DNA from: Epichloe hybrida
Lineage: Eukaryota; Ascomycota; Sordariomycetes; Hypocreales; Clavicipitaceae
Direction: 5' to 3'
Length of the DNA: 64,000 bases
Assembly (NCBI GenBank): GCA_019022495.1
Contig: JAFEKR010000013.1
Coordinates: forward strand, 558,001 to 622,000
The notes below the pieces were generated by a model. It did not search any database. It had not been told where the DNA came from and saw nothing but the letters and a program-made list of their open reading frames with translations. Below are positions 56,100-64,000 of the stretch, piece after piece. The translations under genes were made by a program, and so were the position numbers. Position 1 is the stretch's first letter. Every line of letters begins with the position of its first letter.

Positions 56100-58258
56100 A
56101 TAAGTTATTAAATAAAAAGGTAACTAAGCTAATAATATAATTAATAAATATCCCTTTCTAAAAGGTAAAAGGTAACTATTTCTTTTACCTTTAGTAACCA
56201 CTAAGAATAACCTTATTATTATATAATAGGTATAGTCTTATTACCTTAGATAAGTATATTAGTAAGGTTATTAATCTTAACTTATATTTTATTTATATTA
56301 GTAATTAAGAAAAGAAAGGGAGTAGCTATATTAAGAATATAGAATTTAAGCTCTTTGAGTTTTATAAGTATATAAAGAATACCTCTTATAACTACTAATC
56401 TAGTGCTAAATATAATAATTTAAGGCTTATAAGGGATTACCTTTAATAAAGGTATTAATCTTAATAAAGCCTTTACTTATACCTTTCCTATACTTAATTT
56501 TCTTATAGCACTAGTATTAGGTATAATTCCTTTAAAAACCTCTTTAAAATAGTATTCTTTAGAGATATAGTAAATTAAGCCTTTATTATACTCTTATAGC
56601 TTATAAAGCTCTTACCTAAGGAATATATATTAAAAGGCTTAATTATTTAGGGTTATAAGAATATTAATTTTAGTAGTATTATAATTAGTCTATAGTCTCG
56701 AGTAGAAGAATTATATAATACTTAGATATATTATTAATAGTAGCTTCTCTATATTACTATTATTATCTTTAGCCTCTATATAAGCTAAAAGATATAATTC
56801 CTAATTCTAACCTAAGCCTTTATTAAGCTTATTATTATCCTACCCTTTATAGGAGGTAAGAAATACCTAGAATCTTTTCTTTAAAGGGGGTGTATAATAT
56901 ATTTTACTAGCTTACTAGTAATCCTTTTTTTTAACACTCTTTAGTAAAGTAATTAAAGAACTAGTAGCTACTATTACTATATATAAAGTAATGCTTAGTA
57001 CTTAGCCTAAGGCTTTATTTATAATAGGTTCCTTTACTATAGGATTATTATCTATACTAATAATTAGTAAATATAGCCTTTAGAGAGTCTTCTTATTAGT
57101 ACTAAAGGTATTAGAAGGACTTCTTATTTAATTCTATAATAGTAATTACTTTATAAAGGTCTTTAGTAAGACTTTTAAAGCCTAGGGAGTATATATATTT
57201 TACTATCCAATATTTAGGTATACTAGCTATAGTATTTAATATTTACTTATAGAGTTTAGTATTTACTATTTTAGTAAGGTATAGCTCTTAATAGATTTTC
57301 TTAAGGGTTAATAATATAATCTTAAGGTAATTAAGCTTACTTTTATTAAGGTTTTTCTTAATTATACTCTTTAATATTATATTACTTTATTTATAGTAGT
57401 AAAATTACTAGTTACTTTCTATCTTAAAGTATTAATAAATATAAGTAATTATCTCTTTATAGAAATAGTTATTTCTAAAGAGATAATTAAGGAAGTATTA
57501 TTTAGTATTACTTATTAATATAATAAGGAAAGCTTTCTAATAATATATTTAAGGAAAGTTAATTTTATTATACTTATTTTTAAAGAGTATAATCTTTAGT
57601 ATTAAGAAGTTATATAGCTTCTTACTATTATAGTTACTATTCTTATATATTTTTATAAGCTCTAAGATTTTCTTTATAATTTAATCTTTAGAGGGGAATT
57701 ACTATAAAGGCATAATTTATTATAAATAAGAGTCTACTAGTTATTATTAGTAATAATTATTAGAATAAAGCTATCTATCTAATAGAGATTATTATAAGGG
57801 CTTTTATAAAGGTTTAGGTAATTTTAAGGGTTAAGGAAAGTGGATTTCTAGGGTAAGTTATTAGGATTATTAAGGTTAAGGCTCTAGGGGTTTAGAAGAT
57901 TATAGTTATTCTTATAATCTTTCCTATAACTAAAGAGGTATTAAAGTTTAATAAAGCACTTCTTTAAGGGATACTAGGATTAAATATCCTAGGCCTTACT
58001 TAATAAGAACACTATAATCTTATAGAGAATTATATAATTCTCTAATAACTTCCTTTAAAGCCTTTTTAAAGGTATTTTTAGACTAGCCTTTAAAGTCTTC
58101 TTAAAATAATTCCTATAGGGTATTATCTCTCTAACCTTAATACTTACTAAGGTTAATAAATCTTATAATCTAGTTATTAAGCTTAAGCTATATAGTAATC
58201 TCTAGATTTAGTTTAATAAATTCTTTCTAATTATAAAAGAAGTTATAAGTAAGCTATC
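56100..58258. other. Weakly assigned DNA, probably the gag end of Copia-2
   Basis: Similarity to Copia-1 fades here. A polypurine-like AAAGGGGGTGTATAATAT (56,881-56,898) looks like a plus-strand tract followed by an LTR start. A 20-bp-arm hairpin lies at 57,446-57,489. Some plus-strand frames (56,180-56,450) read as protein-like. It may therefore contain the end of a second, plus-strand element. Confidence 0.35.
57446..57489. other. Long perfect-type hairpin
   Basis: TAATTATCTCTTTATAGAAATA is followed after two bases by TATTTCTAAAGAGATAATTA, an inverted repeat of about 20 bp with a 2-base bulge and a loop of only 2 bases. It lies in decayed transposon DNA with no coding frame around it. Confidence 0.6.
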
Positions 58259-58995
58259 CCCTCCCGGGCACGAGGTAAAACTGCTTAAATTATAGATCTC
58301 TATTTTTCAACACCTTTTCCAAATATCTAGCCTTTTTCTCTAGCTTTTTATTTCCTTTCTTTTTCTTACTTTTCCTAAATTTCTTAATATTTTCTTTGGT
58401 TTTTTAAATTTCCTTTTTATCTAGAATTTCCTCGGATTTTTAGATAGCTATTAAGTTCTATAGCCTAGTAGTTATAGCCCCTAGCTTATAGTTACCCTTA
58501 GCCATACTATTTTCTAATTAGTTAGTTATTAATTAGTTAATTAGTAGCCCTTAACCTACCTGTGGATTCGAATTAGAGTGGAGTTAAGTGAGGATAAGTT
58601 GTGTTTTTTTTGGTTTGCCTTAGAGCTTTAAAGGATAAGTTATAAGATAGAAGAGATATAAAGAGATAGAATAAACATAGTTATAGAGAAAGGGGGAATT
58701 ATATTAATTTATACTATAAGTAAAACTTAAATAGATTTAAGTTTAACTACGGTTACGAATTATAACTCTTATGTAATTATAGCTATAAAGTTTATTATAA
58801 ACTTTATATTAACTTTTTAGCCCCTAAATTTATAGCTTAAAGCTTATTTCTTTTATATTTTACCTAACACTATAGTAATTATTAAATTTAGTTATTACAT
58901 ATAGCACTAGCTAGGTATTGCTAGTAATTTTATTAGTTCCTTGAAAATTAGATGCATTGGCCACAGCCAATGACCCCAAAAAAAATTAAAAATCA
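58259..58995 (+). mobile_element. SINE-A copy 2 (737 bp), with tRNA-like A and B boxes
   Basis: It is nearly the same as 62,304-63,070. It starts CCCTCCCGGGCACGAGGTAA and continues with a pyrimidine-rich 130-bp segment. TAGCCTAGTAGTTATAGCC (58,461-58,479) resembles a tRNA A box (TRGCNNAGYNGGTTA), and GTGGATTCGAATTAG (58,562-58,576) a B box (GGTTCGANNCC). The 3' end is the hairpin GCATTGGCCACAGCCAATG, CCCC, an A-run and TTAAAAATCA. These suggest an RNA polymerase III-type, LINE-mobilised retroposon, though 737 bp is long for a SINE. No target duplication is visible: the left flank is Copia-2-like and the right flank is Gypsy-5. Confidence 0.6.
58461..58576 (+). promoter_or_regulatory. Candidate internal pol III promoter (A and B boxes) of SINE-A
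   Basis: The A-box-like TAGCCTAGTAGTTATAGCC and the B-box-like GGATTCGAATT are about 85 bp apart. That spacing is long but possible for a head derived from a tRNA with an intron or long variable arm. The match is by eye only. Confidence 0.4.
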
Positions 58996-60040
58996 ATTAC
59001 CCTAAGGATAATTAGGATAAGTTCTAGGAATAGACCCTTATACTACTTTAGGACTTTATAAGCTATAATATATAAATAGCTATTTAACTAGAGAATATAA
59101 AGTAAAAGAAGGGTTAGAGTTTTATTAAGTTTAGTATTTACTTAGATTTACTAAAGAAATACTTAAAGTAAGCTCTAGAGAAAACCTATACCCTTATATT
59201 CTTTATAAAGTTACTTCCTAACTTATAAGATTATATTAACTTATATATAAATATTACTAGCCTAATATAAGAAGATATTATATAACTTACTTAGTAATTC
59301 TAGGAGGTAATATTAAAGAATAAGTAAAAGCTAAATAATTTAGAAGAGAAAGGCTTATATAAGGTAGCTTAATACTAAAGATATAATTCCTTATAAGGGT
59401 ATTAGCTAAATAGGGATTAAAGAGATAAGAATAAGGATAAGGAAAAGACCCTAGCTACTTACTTAAATAATAATAAACTATAAGGAAAAAAGTATTACTA
59501 TTATTATAATAGTATAAATTATCTTATTTATAATTATAATAAGCTAAAGAAAGACTAGTAAGAAAGCTAGGGAAACTCCTAGAGGTAAAAGTAAATACCC
59601 TTACCTTTACCTTAGATACTAAGGTACTAGTAAGACGCTAATTTTATATACTAGTTATTATTTATAAGCCTAAAGATATTAAAATAGTAGTAAATCTTAA
59701 TAGTTACGCTAAGATTAATATTATAAGTACTTAATTTATATAGACTTATAAGCTTAATTAGGCTAAGGCTATAGTACCTATCTTAAAGGTAGTAAAGGCT
59801 TTTATAGTCCCTTAATATAGTATTTATAAGGTACTTATTATAATTAAAGACTTATAAGGTAAAAAGAAAGACCTTAAGTTACTATACATAGCTATTAATA
59901 AAGATTTAAGAGTAAAGGGAAGCCCTATATTAATTAGAATATATATACTTATAGAAAAATATATATATCTTTACTTATACTTATACGAATAGTAGTTTAA
60001 AAAGAGAAAAGTAACCCTTTTATTACTAACTTCTTATAAG
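58996..60040 (+). pseudogene. Gypsy-5 gag and protease remnant
   Basis: This matches Gypsy-3 from 20,533 to about 21,570. The knuckle region, equal to 21,033-21,074, is further decayed: the first Cys codon is gone. No functional frame survives. Confidence 0.7.
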
Positions 60041-61760
60041 TTTATAAAAGTAATATATAATAAGATAATAATATATACTATTATAAGTATTATAGAAGAT
60101 AAGTTTATACCTCTTAAAGATAAAGATAAAGTAAAAGTATATAAAACTATTAAAAATATCCTAAAGAAACTATATAAGTTTAAAGATATATTTATATTAA
60201 ATAAGGTAAGGAGTTTTTTATTAAAGAAGTTAACTAACTATATAATTAATCTTATACTAGAAGCTATATTCTTATGTAAACTAATTTATTCTCTTTTCTA
60301 AAGTAAACTTAAAAAGCTTTAGAAATATATTAATAATAATCTAAAGAAAAGCTAGATAAGACTCTTAAAGAGCCTAGTAAGTATACTTATTTTATTTATA
60401 CTAAAGAAAAATAGAATACTTTAGCTATATATTAATTATTAAGGACTTAATAAAGTAATATAAAAGAATTACTATACTCTCCTCTTAATTTTAGAAATCC
60501 TTAATTAATACTAAAAGGCTTATTTCTTTTTAAAGATTAATATTAAGGATATATACTACTAAATTTATATTAAAGAGAGTAATAAGTAAAAGATAGCTTT
60601 TTATATATATTATAAGTACTATAAGTACCTTATAATACCTTTTAGGTTAACTAATACTTTAGTTACTTTTTAAAGCTATATTTATAAGGCATTTTATAAG
60701 CTAGTTAATACTATTTATATAGTATATTTAAATAATATCTTAATTTTCTTTAAGATAAAGAGAAAGTATACTAAATATATTAAGTAAGTCCTAGATTATA
60801 TAAGGTTAGTAAAGTTATATATAAAACCCTTTAAGTACTTTTTCTATAAGAAGTTAGTAAAATTCCTAGGGTTTATTCTCTTTATTAATAAGATATTAAT
60901 AAATACTTACTAAGTTAATATAATTAAAGAATAAAAGAAGCCTATAAGTTTTAAGAATATATTGTTATTTCTTAAATTCTATAACTTTTATTAATAGTTT
61001 ATTTATAAATACTCTAGGATTATAATACCTTTTTATATACTAATAAAAGGTAGTTAAAATAGTATTTAAACTAAGAGGTTTATATTTAAAGAAAAGAAGT
61101 AATTAGTATTTAACTAGCTAAAAGATACCTTTTAGTAAGTATCTTTCCTTTAATACTATAACTTAAGTTAAGTAGTATATATTAAGATAAATAAATTAAT
61201 TTTTATAATAATAGGAATTCTATCTTAGTAAGATAATAAGGGCTATTAGTATCTAGTAGCCTTTTAGTTAAGGAAGTTTATAAATACTAAATATAACTAT
61301 AGTATAGCTTACTAAGAGTTACTTACTATAGTAAAGTTATTTAAATACTAGTAATATTATATTAAAGGTATAAAGATACTTATAGAGGTCTTATAAGACT
61401 ATTATAACTTATAAACTTTTATAAGATAATAAAAGCTAAATAGAAGATAAGTATAATAGTATATATTTCTTTACCTTTTTTACTTTATAATTAAGTATAA
61501 ACTAGAGAAAAGTAACCTTATAAATATATTATTAAGAAGGTTTAATTATAAGGGTAAACCTATATTAAATAAGGCACTCTTACTAAAGCTTAAAAGGAAA
61601 ATAGTAAATACTTATATAGTAAAAGAAGAAGTACTAATATATTAAAGAAGCTATAGTATAATACAAGTCTTAAAACTTACTAAGGTAAGAGTAACCTAGG
61701 TAAAAGGCTAGTTAGCTATTATAAATTTAGTAATAAGTTAGCTAAATAAGGGTAATTTTA
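60040..61760 (+). pseudogene. Gypsy-5 reverse transcriptase and RNase H remnant
   Basis: Collinear with 21,570-23,290 of Gypsy-3. The catalytic box now reads YLNNILIFFK (about 60,724-60,753), so both Asp codons have become Asn, one step beyond Gypsy-3. Confidence 0.8.
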
Positions 61761-64000
61761 AGGAGAAAGTAATATATATTTAAGATACTAGTATAGTATA
61801 AGTAATTTAAGGGGTTATTATATTACTAAATCCTTACTAATTTATAGTAAATAAACTATTAGTATAACTATTATAAAAGGTATAAAACTAAGATTTAGAT
61901 TTATAAAAGTATAAAGGTAAAGTTAACTCCTAAGTAAAAAGAAAAGAAAAAGCTAGTTTATAGTTATATAGTATAAGGGGTCTCCTAATATATAAAGACT
62001 AATTAGTTATTTTATAGAAGCTTATCTTATAATAAAAGCTTTTATAGTTACACTATAATAATTTACTAGTAAGTTACTTTAGGACTAAATATACTCTTAA
62101 GCTACTAAAATATTACTATTAGTAGCTAGTAATAAGTAAAGCTATTTTAGACTATATATCTAGCTATAAAGTATACTAATATATAGTAGCTAGGTAATAT
62201 TACTTATATAGAAGCCTTAAATTACTACTAATACTAAGGTAACTATAGGTAAAGATTTTAATAGACTTTATTATAGGATTACTACTAGTATAGCTATATA
62301 AATCCCTCCCAGGCAAAAGGTAAAACTGCTTAAATTATAGATCTCTATTTTTCAACACCTTTTCTAAATATCTAGCCTTTTTCTCTAGCTTTTTATTTCC
62401 TTTCTTCTTCTTACTTTTCCTAAATTCCTTAATATTTTCTTTGGTTTTTTAAATTTCCTTTTTATCTAGAATTTCCTTAGATTTTTAAATAGCTATTAGG
62501 TTTTATAGCCTAGTAGTTATAGCCCCTAGCTTATAGTTACCCTTAGCTATACTATTATCTAATTAGTTAGTTGTTAATTAGTTAATTAGTAGCCTATGAC
62601 TTACTTAGTGATGTAATAGATGTAGTGTGTCTGTTAGTTTGGAATTAGATTGGCTGTAATTAAGGATAAGTTATGTTTTTTTTGGTTTACCTTAGAGCTT
62701 TAAAGGATAAGTTATAAGATAAAAGAGATATTAAGAGATAGAATAAATATAGTTATAGAGAAAGGGGGAATTACGTTAATTTATACTATAAGTAAAACTT
62801 AAATAGATTTAAGTTTAACTATAGTTATAAATTATAACTATATCTTGTATAATTATAGCTACAAAGTTTGTTGTAAACTTTATATTAACTTTTTAGCCCC
62901 TAAATTTATAGCTTAAAGCTTATTCCTTAATGTTTTACTTAATACTATAGTAATTATTAAATTTAGTTATTATATGTGGCACTAGCTAGGTATTGCTAGT
63001 AATTTTTTTAGTTCCTTGAAAATTAAATGCGTTAGCCACAGCTAATGACCCCAAAAAAAATTAAAAATCAATAGCTATATAAATAAGAAACTAATATAAT
63101 TCGATTAATTATAGACTAATTTACTAAGTACTTTATTTTCCTTCTTATGAAGACTATAATTAATATAGCTAAATTAGTAAAATTATTCTATAAGGAGATT
63201 AAGCTATAATTTAAAGCACTAAAGGGCATTATATTTAATAAAGGGTTAGTATTTATAAGCTAATTCTAGTTAAAGGTATATTACTAGTTATATATAAAGT
63301 AAAGGCTTTTAATAGTATTTTACCCCTAAACTAATAAGTAAAGAAAGAGAATAAATTAAGTACTTAAATATTACTTATAATATTTTATTAAAGAAAACTA
63401 ATAGCTATAGCTAAAGCTACTTCTAATAGCCTAATTTATATATAATAATACTATTAATAAAATAATAAGCTACTTCCTTAACTATACTTTTATAAGCTAT
63501 TTACTTAAATTTTACCTAGCTCTTAAGGGTAAGAGTAAGGAGAGAGAGGTTTTAAAAGCTTATATATATATTTAAAAGCTATATAAGATTAAGGAAAAAC
63601 TAGTATATAACTAGGTAAGGGCTACTAAAGTATAAGTAAAGTACTATAAATAAAGATATTAGCTAATAACCTTAAAAAAAGAAAACTTAGTATTACTATT
63701 AGTAAAGAATATTAGGCTTAAGAATATAAAATAAAAGCTAAATCTAAGATTTATTAAGCTATTTTAAATACTTAATACTATAAGTAAATAAGTATATTAA
63801 CTAGTATTACCTAATATGTATAGTTAACTATATAATATATTTTATATTAGCTTATTAAAGCTATAGAATTACTAGGAAAATACCCTAGATAAGGATATAC
63901 TAATACCTAACCTTAAAGATAATAATAATAAGTTTAAAGTTAAAGAAGTTAGGGATTATAGGAAAATATATAAAGGTAATAAATACCTAGTAAAATAAAA
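61760..64000 (+). pseudogene. Gypsy-5 integrase remnant, split by SINE-A, reaching the chromodomain
   Basis: Collinear with 23,290 to about 24,760 of Gypsy-3, interrupted at 62,304-63,070. IIFNKGLVFIS (about 63,218-63,260) stands for the second catalytic block. The last bases (GGTAATAAATACCTAGTAAAATAAAA) fall in the chromodomain, and the element continues past the window. Confidence 0.8.
62304..63070 (+). mobile_element. SINE-A copy 3 (767 bp) with 14-bp target duplication
   Basis: It is inserted in the Gypsy-5 integrase between two copies of ATAGCTATATAAAT (62,290-62,303 and 63,071-63,084). Comparison with uninterrupted Gypsy-3 (about 23,825-23,845) shows the target had one copy. It starts CCCTCCCAGGCAAAAGGTAA and has the A-box-like TAGCCTAGTAGTTATAGCC at 62,506-62,524. 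The B box is degenerate (GTTTGGAATTAGATTGG). The 3' end is again hairpin, CCCC, A-run, TTAAAAATCA. This copy fixes both ends of the family. Confidence 0.85.

Larger units (their letters stand above)
51690..56100 (-). pseudogene. Copia-2 pol relic (RNase H, RT, integrase) with interruptions
   Basis: The coding identity is taken from collinearity with Copia-1 and not from a readable frame, because nearly every second line holds stops and many sense changes. The RNase H end lies at about 51,690-51,984 and resumes at 52,417-52,503 and 53,261 onward, then RT to about 55,000 and integrase to about 56,100. It is useful mainly as a RIP-saturated comparison for Copia-1. Confidence 0.6.
51400..58258 (-). 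mobile_element. Copia-2: decayed Ty1/copia relic carrying three later insertions
   Basis: The DNA aligns collinearly by eye with Copia-1: 51,780-51,960 with 39,400-39,600 (RNase H end), 53,270-54,330 with about 39,700-40,700, and 55,450-56,010 with 41,320-41,840. Mutation is much heavier and almost every candidate C is now T. It is interrupted by SINE-B (51,999-52,402), a minus-strand LTR (52,504-53,260) and a solo LTR (54,335-54,621). Neither terminal LTR of Copia-2 itself was found, and beyond about 56,100 the match to Copia-1 is weak. Confidence 0.7.
58996..64000 (+). mobile_element. Gypsy-5: RIP-saturated partial copy of Gypsy-3
   Basis: It begins at a point equal to 20,533 of Gypsy-3 (ATTACCCTAAGGATAATTAGG) and runs collinearly through late gag, protease, RT, RNase H and integrase to the chromodomain, where the window ends. 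It is broken by SINE-A copy 3. Compared with Gypsy-3 it carries many further C-to-T and G-to-A changes: for example GGGAGCCTCCTATTAAAG at 21,745 reads AGGAGTTTTTTATTAAAG. The 5' LTR and early gag are missing at the SINE-A junction. Confidence 0.88.

Noticed and set aside
58461..58576. Functional tRNA gene
   Set aside because: There is no cloverleaf, acceptor stem or anticodon arm. Only box-like motifs are present, inside a dispersed repeat.

Overview
This window looks like an AT-rich, gene-free transposon graveyard from a filamentous ascomycete (Pezizomycotina) whose genome has been hit by repeat-induced point mutation (RIP). The reasons are these. No open frame exceeds about 80 codons in 64 kb. 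Long stretches can still be read as retrotransposon proteins if TAG/TAA is accepted where Gln or Trp is expected (CAG, CAA or TGG changed to TAG or TAA). Paired LTRs and repeat copies differ almost only by C/T and G/A transitions. The tetramer CTAG, the expected product of CCAG or CTGG, is everywhere. I see no host gene, tRNA, rRNA or CRISPR array. The species cannot be named from the sequence.

Layout, left to right. 1-1706: 3' end of a plus-strand Ty1/copia element (RNase H relic, polypurine tract, 821-bp LTR). 1952-2280: a barely mutated, minus-strand 3' end of the same gypsy family as Gypsy-3. About 2440-5316 plus 15981-17160: one LINE (zinc knuckle, endonuclease, reverse transcriptase, C-terminal Cys/His motif), split by Gypsy-1 (5317-15980, minus strand, 208-bp LTRs, target duplication GTAAG, chromodomain integrase). 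17756-36731: Gypsy-2 (plus strand, 453-bp LTRs), interrupted by Gypsy-3 (19789-26387, 202-bp LTRs, duplication CCAAG, chromodomain) and by a 5'-truncated retroposon SINE-A (28213-28487, 18-bp duplication). 36732-38499: unassigned DNA with G-tracts, a SINE-B copy and an 80-bp tandem duplication. 38500-45299: Copia-1, structurally complete (minus strand, 308-bp LTRs, duplication CCTAA). 45305-50799: Gypsy-4 relic (minus strand) with an internal deletion. 51203-51390: an LTR head-to-head with that of Gypsy-4. About 51400-58258: Copia-2 relic (minus strand), riddled with a SINE-B copy, a minus-strand LTR and a solo Copia-1-family LTR (duplication CTTAT). 58259-64000: a SINE-A copy, then Gypsy-5 (a more decayed copy of Gypsy-3), itself holding a second SINE-A copy with a 14-bp duplication.

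The nesting gives a relative clock. The LINE preceded Gypsy-1, Gypsy-2 preceded Gypsy-3 and the SINE-A fragment, Copia-2 preceded three later insertions, and Gypsy-5 preceded one SINE-A.

The most interesting content is (i) long, sense-oriented, still frame-coherent coding relics lying between integrase and 3' LTR in Gypsy-1 and above all Gypsy-2, which I do not recognise and which look like accessory ORFs; (ii) two retroposon families, SINE-A with tRNA-like A and B boxes and a 3' hairpin, and SINE-B with a (TA)n tail, both with 14-18 bp target duplications; and (iii) short repeats and LTRs that seem to have suffered less RIP than the long internal regions. All protein readings were made by eye.
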